Assembly (NCBI GenBank): GCA_963663365.2
Contig: CAXXIH010000004.1
Coordinates: 1,364,001-1,428,000, forward strand
From: G963663365 sp963663365
Lineage (GTDB): Bacteria; Hinthialibacterota; Hinthialibacteria; Hinthialibacterales; G963663365
Direction: 5' to 3'
DNA length: 64,000 nt
Shown here: piece after piece, positions 16,920-25,147 of the stretch
Numbering within the stretch: the stretch's first letter is position 1
How the letters are laid out: each line of letters begins with the position of its first letter
Notes under the pieces: model-generated
Databases searched by the model: none
What the model was told of the DNA's origin: nothing
What the model saw: only the letters and a program-made list of their open reading frames with translations
Program-made: the position numbers and the translations under genes

Positions 16920-17618
16920 CTAGAGAGCAAACATGTTCTGAAGATGGCTGACCATAATGGCGACGGCTTCCGGGATATCGCGGACAGCAAACGCTTCGAC
17001 CAGCTTCACATGATCATCGACATCTTTGCGGCTTGGCCATGCGCGTTTCGGACGATTTATGAATGCCTCGAAAAAGTATTCGATCAAAACGCTATGCAAT
17101 TGCGTCCCGAATTCGCAATCTGCAGCGGCGAATATCAGCTGGTGAAATTCAATTTCGCGCTTGGCGAAATCTTCGGCCAACTCTTTGCGTTTCGGACCGC
17201 TGATCTCCGGAAATTCGCGCATCTCTTCAGCCAAAAAACGCATCCGTTCGATCTGCTCCTCTGTGGCGCGTTTCACGGCCAAAGGCAACGCCCCTACTTC
17301 GAGAATGAATCGGATGTGGCAAAGTTGGGAAAAGTCCGAGCTGCTGGCCGATGGAATAAAGGCCTTGCTGACGATCTCAGCGGCACTGCTTGAGGCAACA
17401 CAAAGGCCTTTGCCCTGACGGCTCCGGACCAATCCCAATCCCCGTAACTGGCTAACCGCTTCACGGATAACAGCCCGAGAGACGTCGTATTGCTTGGCGA
17501 GTTCGGCTTCGGTACCGAGTGCCGCATCGGGCTCCAATCGCTCTTCGAGAATCCGGGCACGAATCAGTTCGGCCACTTCGGTTGTGAGAGAATTACGGCT
17601 TACAAGTTTGATGCTCAT
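16920..17618 (-). CDS. GntR-family (FCD/FadR subfamily) transcriptional regulator
   Basis: A 232-residue DNA-binding repressor or activator. Residues 5-75 are the winged helix (TTEVAELIRARILEERLEPD, then LAKQYDVSRAVIREAVSQLR and GLVRSRQGKG). The C-terminal FCD domain is all-helical; EIEFHQLIF, DDHVKLVEAF and MVSHLQNMF place three histidines where FCD proteins bind a metal and ligand. Such regulators usually answer to a sugar acid or other organic acid. I start at the ATG at 17618, which lacks a clear ribosome site. It heads a leftward run of catabolic genes and has a palindrome about 70 bp upstream. Confidence 0.93.
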   Translation of the reverse strand: MSIKLVSRNSLTTEVAELIRARILEERLEPDAALGTEAELAKQYDVSRAVIREAVSQLRGLGLVRSRQGKGLCVASSSAAEIVSKAFIPSASSSDFSQLCHIRFILEVGALPLAVKRATEEQIERMRFLAEEMREFPEISGPKRKELAEDFAKREIEFHQLIFAAADCEFGTQLHSVLIEYFFEAFINRPKRAWPSRKDVDDHVKLVEAFAVRDIPEAVAIMVSHLQNMFAL

Positions 17619-17685
17619 TGCAGGGTTGTGTGTATGTTCCAGATTACACAACTATTTGTGCATGCTTACTTCTCATAGAATTAGC

Positions 17686-17702
17686 AGATTATATGATAAT
17701 CT
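17686..17702. promoter_or_regulatory. Perfect inverted repeat, candidate GntR operator
   Basis: AGATTAT, a three-base spacer ATG, then ATAATCT make a perfect 7+3+7 palindrome 68 bp before the GntR start codon in an AT-rich stretch. Size and place fit an autoregulatory operator of a dimeric GntR protein. Binding is inferred from position and symmetry only. Confidence 0.45.
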
Positions 17703-17814
17703 ACAAATTAAATTATAGACTAATTGCGAATTTGCGATGCAATTGTTATCGTATATTTACGTATTCTTCTTTGGTGTGGGCTATTTCTGCCTTACGGCTT
17801 TGCTTTGTCGGATA

Positions 17815-18672
17815 TCAGCTGCCATCGAGCAGTATCTGTGAGCAGAACTCCATGGGGCCGGATGACAAGCCGCGTATGCGGAACAGCGCGCCATCCTGTG
17901 TTTCCGAGCCTTCCGAGCCCCCGGCCGTGGTGATGTAAAGATCGTCGAGATTCTCACCGCCAAAGATGGCGGAAGATACTTTGCCAACGGGCAACTCAAT
18001 TTTTTGCAGAATTTTGCCATCCGGTGTGTGCTGGTAGACGCCGAAACCATCCCAGTGAGCCGACCAGATGTTGCCATCCCGGTCTACGGTCATGCCATCG
18101 GGCACGCCTGCTTCTTTAGAGATTGTGGCCCAGAGGCTTCGTTCGGTCAGTTCGCCGCTTTTTGGATCATAAGCGAAACGAAAGATCCGCCGCGTTGTCG
18201 AGCAGGTCCAATAAAATAGTCTGCGGTCCGGTGAGAATCCCATTCCGTTGCTGCATCCCGTGCCCTGGAACAGGCGTTTGATGGAGCCATCCCGTTCCAC
18301 CCGGTACAGCCCGCCCCGCTGGGCGTCCTTGCCGATTGTACCGGCGTAAACCCGGCCTTCGGGATCGGCGATAACGTCATTGAAACGGACCATGTCGGCG
18401 TCGATGTTTTCAATGAGGACTTGATGGTTGCCATCGGCATCCAGGCGGGCGATGAAATTGGATTGGAACAACAAGAGGGTGCCATCACACTGAATCGTGA
18501 AGCCACCCACGGTATCGCCGTCGTAGATGCAACGTTGCTCTCCAGTTGCGGGTTTATATTCATAAATACGGCCGGGCGGAATGTCGCACCACAATACCCG
18601 TTTTTGCTCCGCATCCCATAATGGATTCTCACCGCATTCGCAGTGCATATTGGCTACAAGTTCCGGTTTCAC
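17815..18672 (-). CDS. SMP-30/gluconolactonase-family protein
   Basis: A 285-residue six-bladed propeller lactonase. Metal ligands can be placed: Glu in CECGENPLWD, Asn in RFNDVIADPEG, Asn in CSNGMGFSPD, Asp in GVPDGMTVDRDGNIW. These enzymes hydrolyse aldonolactones to aldonic acids. The start is a GTG at 18672, supported by GAGGAG seven bases upstream. It lies 196 bp upstream of the GntR gene on the same strand, with the palindrome in between, and would feed sugar lactones into the downstream aldolase-containing pathway. Confidence 0.92.
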   Translation of the reverse strand: MKPELVANMHCECGENPLWDAEQKRVLWCDIPPGRIYEYKPATGEQRCIYDGDTVGGFTIQCDGTLLLFQSNFIARLDADGNHQVLIENIDADMVRFNDVIADPEGRVYAGTIGKDAQRGGLYRVERDGSIKRLFQGTGCSNGMGFSPDRRLFYWTCSTTRRIFRFAYDPKSGELTERSLWATISKEAGVPDGMTVDRDGNIWSAHWDGFGVYQHTPDGKILQKIELPVGKVSSAIFGGENLDDLYITTAGGSEGSETQDGALFRIRGLSSGPMEFCSQILLDGS

Positions 18673-18823
18673 GATTCACTCCTCAGCTCAAATGCCGGTC
18701 AACTTAACCGGCTTTAAAGAGTATAGCGGATAAGCGCAGAGTGGGGATTGAATAATTTTCATAACTTGGGAACGAGGAAGGGCACCTTAATTATATGATG
18801 AACCGGTCAAGTGGACTGTATCT

Positions 18824-20293
18824 TTACCCCGTGCCTTGGATTGCGAAGCCGAGGACGTTTGAGCCGGCAAGGGTGAGGCGGCGGAACTCGTCGATACTAC
18901 GCATCCGTCCAATCCACCGCGCCAAGTAGGTGGGACGTAAATAAAACGCCCGGTAGGCTTTTACTTGGTATTTTTTGATCTGTTCCGGAGTTAAATCGCA
19001 GTAGGTTTCCGTATAAAAAGCCTGGTGATGCACGCCGCTTAATTCCGATTGACTTCCATCGGCGATATCCGGATTGAGTTTGGCGACCTCATCGAACATC
19101 GGGGTGCCGGGGTATGGTGTACTGATCGCGAATGATGCCGTTGTGGCATCAATCCGTATGGCGTGTTCGATGGTTTTTTCCACCGTTTCGGCAGAATCGC
19201 CAGGATTGCCGATCATGAAATGTGCATGTGTATCCACGCCTACTTCATGAGCCCAACCAAATGTATTAATGGCTTGCTCGACCAACGTGCCCTTGCGGAT
19301 ATTATCCAAAATCCGCTGGTCGCCGGATTCAACGCCGAATTTGATGTAATGGCAACCTGCGCGTTTCATAAGCGCCATGGTTTCTTTATCGATCATGTCC
19401 ACGCGTGCATTGCAGATCCAGGTCAAATCCAGATTGCGCTCCAAAATGGCCTCGCAGACTTTCCAATTGCGCTCTTTGTAGGCGGTGAAAGTTTCATCGC
19501 GGAAGAAAATTTCCTTGTAACCGAGTGCGACGATTTGCTCCAATTCTTCGATAATACGTTCCGCGCTATTGGTGCGCGCTTGTTTGCCATGAAAGGTAGG
19601 CGCGGTACAGAACGCGCAGAGCGCCGGACACCCGCGTGACGTGATCATCGTGGTATAAGGCATCCGTTTCACGATAGGCAGGAAATAGTCGATGTTTTTC
19701 GGGAACATCCCACGATCCGGAATGGGAATCAGATCCAATGGCTCGATATAGGGATAGTCCGGATTAACGATGGTTTCCGATTCCGGATCGAACCGTTTGC
19801 TCTTGATTGTAATTCCTTTGATGCCCCGCCATGCTTCGCTGTCGTAATCCGTATAAGCATCGAGCACGTCCCGGATAATGAATTCCGGCTCGCGGCGCAC
19901 GGCGATATCGACGCCGTGATGATTAACCGCCGACTCTGACATATAGGTCGATTGAGATCCGAAGATAAAGGTCAGAACATCGGGATTCTTTTCACGTATT
20001 GCTTCAAGGACAGAGGCATCCTCGCGAAAGGTCATTGTGGATGTTGAAGTAATAACGGCGTCGAAACCTTCCGCTTCATTTACGACATCAGCCAAGGTGT
20101 GCCCTTCAATTGCAGCATCCCAAAAACGCGTTTCATGTCCTGCATCGCGTACAACGGTGGCTACACTGACCAAGTTCAACGGCGGAGGATTTAGTCCGCC
20201 GATCCTCCGGCCTTTGCACCAACAGCCATACAACGTGTCTCGCACGACGTTTTTGGCCTGTGTAGATGGTGGATTAAGAACCAATACGCGCAT
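18824..20293 (-). CDS. B12-binding-domain radical SAM protein
   Basis: A 489-residue protein. Residues 1-140 form the cobalamin-binding domain (MRVLVLNPPS, FDAVITSTSTMTF). The radical SAM domain follows, with the cluster motif RGCPALCAFCTAP (Cx3Cx2C) near residue 225 and KFGVESGDQRILDNIRKG later. The C-terminal ISTPYPGTPMFDEV and YRAFYLRPTYL resemble the HpnJ/BchE-like group. These enzymes methylate or rearrange unactivated carbons, often in lipids or cofactors. The substrate is not evident. It stands alone and divergent from the Gfo/Idh/MocA gene at 20494. Confidence 0.92.
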   Translation of the reverse strand: MRVLVLNPPSTQAKNVVRDTLYGCWCKGRRIGGLNPPPLNLVSVATVVRDAGHETRFWDAAIEGHTLADVVNEAEGFDAVITSTSTMTFREDASVLEAIREKNPDVLTFIFGSQSTYMSESAVNHHGVDIAVRREPEFIIRDVLDAYTDYDSEAWRGIKGITIKSKRFDPESETIVNPDYPYIEPLDLIPIPDRGMFPKNIDYFLPIVKRMPYTTMITSRGCPALCAFCTAPTFHGKQARTNSAERIIEELEQIVALGYKEIFFRDETFTAYKERNWKVCEAILERNLDLTWICNARVDMIDKETMALMKRAGCHYIKFGVESGDQRILDNIRKGTLVEQAINTFGWAHEVGVDTHAHFMIGNPGDSAETVEKTIEHAIRIDATTASFAISTPYPGTPMFDEVAKLNPDIADGSQSELSGVHHQAFYTETYCDLTPEQIKKYQVKAYRAFYLRPTYLARWIGRMRSIDEFRRLTLAGSNVLGFAIQGTG

Positions 20294-20347
20294 CGTTATC
20301 TCTCAATCTATCGCTACAATCTAGCAGCCTATCCAGCAGATTAGGCC

Positions 20348-20389
20348 GTCGCAAGTCATGCTGCTTGAGGGGGCTACAACACTTGCGAC
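20348..20389. repeat. 9-bp perfect inverted repeat in a divergent intergenic region
   Basis: GTCGCAAGT at 20348-20356 and ACTTGCGAC at 20381-20389 are exact inverse copies with 24 bases between. They lie between the divergent radical SAM and Gfo/Idh/MocA genes. There is no T run, so a terminator is unlikely; a regulatory site or RNA hairpin is possible. Confidence 0.4.
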
Positions 20390-20493
20390 TGTCTGGCACA
20401 CCTGGATGAAAAATTTAAATCACGCACCGGTACGACCGAACGGGAATCGGCTAGGATGGAGAACTCATTGAATTCTGGGCGAGGTGCAGTGCT

Positions 20494-21693
20494 ATGAATA
20501 CGGACAGACAAATCAGCAAAAACAGAAGAGATTTTGTGAAAAGTGGATCGGCTATGGCGGCCGGGATCATGATCCTCAACTCCAAAACGGTCTTCGGTTC
20601 CGAGGCCAATTCCGCGGTATCAGTAGGTATCATCGGCTGCGGCGGCCGCGGGAGGTATATCGGACGCTTCTTTAAAGAAGAGACAGCTTCACGTATCGCC
20701 GCTTTCAATGATCCTTTTAAGGATCGTGTAGAACAGGCTGCTGAGGCTTGTGGATCTGCCGATGCCGAGAAGCATGCCGGATTGGATGCCTACAAAAAAC
20801 TTCTGGACCTGGATATCGATGCAGTCGTCATCACCAGCCCACCCTATTTTCATCCCGAACAATGCGCGGCGGCGGTTGATGCCGGAAAGCATGTTTACCT
20901 TGCCAAGCCGGTTGCCGTGGATTGGCCGGGATGCCGGAGCATCATCGAGTCCGGAAAGAAAGCCGAAGGCAAACTTAATTTTCTCGTTGATTTTCAAACC
21001 CGCGTAACTCCGTATTTTATGGAAGCGGCATCACGCGTACACAAAGGTGAAATTGGTGAAATCGCCACGGGGCAGGTTTTTTATCAGACTGGAGCACTAA
21101 GGCCAAAGAATGTTCCGGGCGCATCTGCTGATGAGAATCGATTGAGGAATTGGGTGTTCGATATTGCCTTATCCGGAGATATTATTGTCGAACAGAATGT
21201 GCATGTCTTGGATGTTTCCAATTGGTATTTACAGACGCATCCTTTAAAAGCCTTTGGAGCCGGCGGACAAAAAGTGCGTACCGGCGTTGGGGATTGTTGG
21301 GACCATTTTGCCGTGCTTTATACCTATCCCAACGATGTGCTTGTCGATTTCAGTTCGAGCCAGTTTTTGACCGGCTTCCATGATATGTGTATGAGGATGT
21401 ACGGCAGCCTGGGCACCGTGGATTCTCATTATAACGGCCTGGTTGAAATTAACGGAAAAACCAATTGGCACGGCACTGACGATCACAATACTTTCCACGA
21501 GGGCGCCAAAGAGAATGTACGTAACTTTGTGGATGCCATTAAGACAGGAAAAACGCTCAATAACAGCCATGAGGCCGCTATCAGTACCGCAACCGGTGTT
21601 TTAGGGCGTATTGCCGCCTATGAACACAAAGAAATTACCTGGGATGAGATGGTGGCCCAGAGTGACAAACTGGAAGTAAACTTGAGACTCTAA
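20494..21693 (+). CDS. Tat-exported Gfo/Idh/MocA-family oxidoreductase
   Basis: A 399-residue predicted periplasmic dehydrogenase. The leader has the twin-arginine motif (SKNRRDFVKSGSAMAAG) and ends near FGSEANS. VGIIGCGGRGRYIGRF is the Rossmann loop, VVITSPPYFHPEQC the second signature, and YLAKPVAVD replaces the common EKP with AKP. The later NVHVLDVSNWYL and YGSLGTVDSHYNGL suit the C-terminal domain. Export through Tat implies the cofactor is folded in before transport, as in glucose-fructose oxidoreductase. It opens a rightward cluster with two Tat-exported aldo/keto reductases. Confidence 0.92.
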   Translation: MNTDRQISKNRRDFVKSGSAMAAGIMILNSKTVFGSEANSAVSVGIIGCGGRGRYIGRFFKEETASRIAAFNDPFKDRVEQAAEACGSADAEKHAGLDAYKKLLDLDIDAVVITSPPYFHPEQCAAAVDAGKHVYLAKPVAVDWPGCRSIIESGKKAEGKLNFLVDFQTRVTPYFMEAASRVHKGEIGEIATGQVFYQTGALRPKNVPGASADENRLRNWVFDIALSGDIIVEQNVHVLDVSNWYLQTHPLKAFGAGGQKVRTGVGDCWDHFAVLYTYPNDVLVDFSSSQFLTGFHDMCMRMYGSLGTVDSHYNGLVEINGKTNWHGTDDHNTFHEGAKENVRNFVDAIKTGKTLNNSHEAAISTATGVLGRIAAYEHKEITWDEMVAQSDKLEVNLRL

Positions 21694-21768
21694 TCGTCCA
21701 CCCATATTGTTATCAGTTATTAAACCCGGTTTCGTGCCCGGTTTCTGAAAGAGGGAGGAGAGTGAATC

Positions 21769-22728
21769 ATGTCAAAACTAAAACGCCGTTCGTTTCTTGC
21801 CGGTGTGGCCGGTGTGAGTGCTGCGGGTGCATTGGCATCCTGTACCGGGGCTCAAACTGTTTCTGTTAACCAGGCCGGTATTCCGATGCGTGTTTTGGGG
21901 CGCACAGGTGAAAAGGTTCCGATTGCCGGTTTTGGGGCCGGTCTTTTTGGACGTATCGGATTAACCAAAGCCGAAGGCGCAGCCTTGGTTCACACGGCGA
22001 TTGATTCCGGGATTACTTATCTTGATGCCGCGCCCACTTATCCGAATGCGCATGAACTAATTGGCGAAGTCATGCCTCAACGCCGGGATGAAGTATTCTT
22101 AATCAGCAAAGTCCGGGTTGATAACGCCAAAGAAGCGGAAGAACTGTTTACAAAAGCTCTTAAAGATATGAAAACCGATCACGTGGATTTATTGTACATC
22201 CATAACGTCGGTTTATATGACATCAATAAAGTGATGGCCGACGATGGTGTGTATCCTTTTGTGCTAAAGATGAAGGAAAAAGGCTTGGCCCGTTTCGCGG
22301 GCGTAACCGGGCATCTTAATCATGCTAATTTCAAGCCGGTTGTGGAGCCGGGTGAATTAGATGTCATGATGGTCGTACTTAATTTCGCACACCGCTATGT
22401 TTACCGGTTTGAAGATACGGTTTTGCCAATGGCCCGCGAACACAACATGGGTATTGTGGCGATGAAAGTCTTGTCCGGTCCAACAGGCTATAGCAAAGCG
22501 GAACCACCCAAGATGCCCGCGGAATATTGCCAGGATGCATTCCGGTATGTTCTTGAAATCGATGGTGTCTCCACGGCGGTTATTGGCATGTATACGAAAG
22601 AAGATGTTTTCAAGACCGCTCAGTGGGCGCGTGAATATAAGCCAATGACAAAAGAGGAATTGGCGGCCCTTGAAGCTCCAGGTAAAAAACTTGCGGCGGA
22701 GTGGGGCGAGAGTTTTGGGAAAGTATGA
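21769..22728 (+). CDS. Tat-exported lipoprotein aldo/keto reductase
   Basis: A 319-residue aldo/keto reductase. The leader KLKRRSFLAGVAGVSAAG is twin-arginine and runs into a lipobox (LASC), so the protein should be an anchored lipoprotein. The barrel begins IPMRVLGRTGEKVPIAGFG; DSGITYLDAAPTYPNAHELIG holds the catalytic Asp but with His/Asn where many members have Tyr, and LISKVRV holds the lysine. HVDLLYIHNV and GIVAMKVLSGPTG follow. GGAGGAG precedes the ATG. It is 76 bp after the Gfo/Idh/MocA gene and 22 bp before a paralogue. Confidence 0.9.
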   Translation: MSKLKRRSFLAGVAGVSAAGALASCTGAQTVSVNQAGIPMRVLGRTGEKVPIAGFGAGLFGRIGLTKAEGAALVHTAIDSGITYLDAAPTYPNAHELIGEVMPQRRDEVFLISKVRVDNAKEAEELFTKALKDMKTDHVDLLYIHNVGLYDINKVMADDGVYPFVLKMKEKGLARFAGVTGHLNHANFKPVVEPGELDVMMVVLNFAHRYVYRFEDTVLPMAREHNMGIVAMKVLSGPTGYSKAEPPKMPAEYCQDAFRYVLEIDGVSTAVIGMYTKEDVFKTAQWAREYKPMTKEELAALEAPGKKLAAEWGESFGKV

Positions 22729-22750
22729 ATCTGAGATTGGAAAGGAATTG

Positions 22751-23740
22751 ATGTTTATGAGCGATATGAAACGGCGTTCGTTTTTGACCGGCTTGGCCGG
22801 TATTGGTGCGGCGGGAGCAGTGTCCTCTTGCGCAGGATCGGGTCTGTTAAGCCAAAAGAAAGATGAAATCCCCAAAAGAGTTTTGGGCCGGACCGGCGTT
22901 GAAGTACCGATTTTGGCATTTGGCGGCGCATGTATGGGACACGCGTTTATCGGCAAAGAAAAAGCGGTGCCGCTTATTCATGAAGCGATTGATTTGGGCG
23001 TCACTTATATCGATACGGCGCGGATTTACGATGACTCGGAGATCTATTTGGGTGAGGTATTACCATCGCGCCGGGATGAAGTCTTTTTGATTGAAAAAGT
23101 ATGGGCGAAGACATACCAGGAAGCCGAAAAAAGTTTTGAGACTTCATTGCGCAATTTGAAAGTCGATACTGTCGATCTCTTGCATGTGCACAATTACGGG
23201 GCGCAGGATGTCGAAACGGTGATGGGCCCGGGCGGCTCGCTGGAATTTGTTATGAAAATGAAAGAGCAGGGCAAGACCCGCTTTATCGGTATCACCGGGC
23301 ATACGGGTGTGGATAAATTTCCCGCCGCTCTTGAGACCGGCGTCTTCGATGTGTTAATGGTCAATCTCAATTTTGTGGACCGTCATACCTATAACTTTCA
23401 AGATAAAGTGTTGCCTATCGCTCGTAAGCACAACATGGGTATTGTTGCCATGAAAGTACTTGGAGGACGAAAACAAGATAATTTCCAAGGCTGGAATAAT
23501 TACAAAACTCCGGGACCCGGCAATATGCCACCGGATCTTACGCAAGATGCAATTCGCTATTGTCTGAGCCTGGAGGGTGTTGCCACAGCAGTTGTGGGAA
23601 TGTACACGCCGGATGACTTGCGGAAGAATGTCGCCTGGGCAAAGGCATTTCAACCGCTTAACGATGCAGAAATGAAACGTATGGAAATCCTGGGCAAAAA
23701 TATGGCTCAAACTTGGGGGCCGCATTTGGGGGCGGTATAG
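22751..23740 (+). CDS. Tat-exported lipoprotein aldo/keto reductase (paralogue)
   Basis: A 329-residue relative of the gene just upstream, with the same twin-arginine leader (MKRRSFLTGLAGIGAAGAV) and a lipobox at SSC. The fold begins IPKRVLGRTGVEVPILAFGG; LGVTYIDTARIYDDSE retains the catalytic Asp and Tyr, FLIEKVWAKTY the lysine, and LLHVHNYG the histidine. The catalytic tetrad is thus better kept here than in the upstream copy. The ATG at 22751 follows AAAGGA. The in-frame TTG at 22670 lies inside the upstream gene and has no leader logic. A pseudopilin pair follows 38 bp downstream. Confidence 0.9.
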   Translation: MFMSDMKRRSFLTGLAGIGAAGAVSSCAGSGLLSQKKDEIPKRVLGRTGVEVPILAFGGACMGHAFIGKEKAVPLIHEAIDLGVTYIDTARIYDDSEIYLGEVLPSRRDEVFLIEKVWAKTYQEAEKSFETSLRNLKVDTVDLLHVHNYGAQDVETVMGPGGSLEFVMKMKEQGKTRFIGITGHTGVDKFPAALETGVFDVLMVNLNFVDRHTYNFQDKVLPIARKHNMGIVAMKVLGGRKQDNFQGWNNYKTPGPGNMPPDLTQDAIRYCLSLEGVATAVVGMYTPDDLRKNVAWAKAFQPLNDAEMKRMEILGKNMAQTWGPHLGAV

Positions 23741-23778
23741 TCAAATTAATTATTAATTATTTGATAGGAATATCGCTC

Positions 23779-24363
23779 ATGAAATTTTCGCCGGGTTTCA
23801 CGTTAATTGAACTGTTAATTGTCGTGGCTATTATCGGTATTTTGGCTGCGATTGCAGTTCCGAATTTTTTGAATGCTCAAACCCGCGCCAAAGTCGCCAG
23901 CTCTATGAGCGATATCCGCGCGTATTCCACCTCGCTTGAAATGTATCGGGCCGATCACGGTACTTATCCCGAAGGCCGCGCTACCTATGCCATTTTCGGC
24001 ATCGATCGTTTGACAACGCCTGTTGCCTATATGGGGTCTCTGCCCCAAGATCCTTTTGCTCCTGGAGCCGATACTCTGAAATTGGCCGGTTATGGTTGGG
24101 TTCCGGAAATTCTGCCTAATTATGTCTATCTTTGGGCCCATAAAATGAGTGATGATCTCAATACGGCGATCAGCAGGGATTATTTGTTCCGTAAAGGTGA
24201 AATGAAAGATCCAACCGGAACACCGCCCAAGATCTTCCATTTCTATCAGTTGCGGGGCATGGGACCCAACCGGCAAGGGGATTATTCTTTGGCTTATGAT
24301 ATGAGCAATGGGCTCAACAGTCCCGGCGATATCACGTATCATGGTCCCGGCGCGGGATTCTAG
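23779..24363 (+). CDS. Type II/IV pilin-like pseudopilin
   Basis: A 194-residue prepilin with leader MKFSPG and cleavage motif FTLIELLIVVAIIGILAA. DRLTTPVAYMGSLPQDPF and the terminal YDMSNGLNSPGDITYHG tie it to the pair at 14157-15315. AGGA lies ten bases before the ATG at 23779. It follows the second aldo/keto reductase by 38 bp and precedes another pseudopilin by 51 bp, repeating the paired layout seen in the minus-strand cluster. Confidence 0.93.
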   Translation: MKFSPGFTLIELLIVVAIIGILAAIAVPNFLNAQTRAKVASSMSDIRAYSTSLEMYRADHGTYPEGRATYAIFGIDRLTTPVAYMGSLPQDPFAPGADTLKLAGYGWVPEILPNYVYLWAHKMSDDLNTAISRDYLFRKGEMKDPTGTPPKIFHFYQLRGMGPNRQGDYSLAYDMSNGLNSPGDITYHGPGAGF

Positions 24364-24414
24364 CGTAGTCCCTTAGACTCGCTGAACGATTCCGCTTTTT
24401 GCCGTGGAGGAATT

Positions 24415-25014
24415 ATGGAGCAGCGAGCATTCACCCTTATCGAATTATTAATTGTTGTTGCGATTATCGGTATTTTAGCGGCGATTGCCGTACCGAATTT
24501 TATGAATGCCCAGACCCGGGCCAAAGTGGCACGTTGTTATTCGGATCAGCAGGCACTTTCAACCGCGTTTGATTCATACAATATGGATAACAACGGATAC
24601 CCTTTTTTTGACGGTGACCGTTGGTATTCGATTTATATTTATCCTGCGCTCACGACTCCAATTGCCTACATGAACAGCATTCCCCGGGATGGATTTACGC
24701 TGACCGATATCCAATCCAATATCCATCGTTTTGACGGTGGCCATGAAGATTATTATCCCGGCTGGAATATCTATGCCATGAAGCAAGCCGGTTGGACTTG
24801 GGGCGGGCGCCCAATTACCGAAGCTGTTAAGCGTGGCTCTAAAATGCTGGTGGTGAGCCGCGGACCGGATAAAAAAGAAGATATCGGCGGTAGTCCGCCG
24901 ACGGGCGTTCTGATTTACAATTCTTCAAATGGATTGCACTCCACTGGTGATATTGCGCGCTTAACACCCGGTGGCGTGCTAACTTCAGCCGAGTCCTACG
25001 GCGGGCGCGATTAA
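24415..25014 (+). CDS. Type II/IV pilin-like pseudopilin
   Basis: A 199-residue prepilin with a very short leader (MEQRA) before FTLIELLIVVAIIGILAA. The residue before the cleavage phenylalanine is Ala rather than Gly, which is tolerated in some pseudopilins but may slow processing. ALTTPIAYMNSIPRDGF and the motif YNSSNGLHSTGDIARL near the end match the other three. GGAGG lies six bases before the ATG. It is the second of the plus-strand pair and lies 133 bp before nagA. Confidence 0.92.
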   Translation: MEQRAFTLIELLIVVAIIGILAAIAVPNFMNAQTRAKVARCYSDQQALSTAFDSYNMDNNGYPFFDGDRWYSIYIYPALTTPIAYMNSIPRDGFTLTDIQSNIHRFDGGHEDYYPGWNIYAMKQAGWTWGGRPITEAVKRGSKMLVVSRGPDKKEDIGGSPPTGVLIYNSSNGLHSTGDIARLTPGGVLTSAESYGGRD

Positions 25015-25147
25015 AATTCGCCGAATTCTATCCGGCCGTTCCTTTTTGATCCTCGCAAATCCTTGATGTATGGGGATTTCCCTAATTCATTTCTATGCGC
25101 GGCATAACGTATGTTTCGATGTATCATGAGGCTCGCATGGACAGTAA

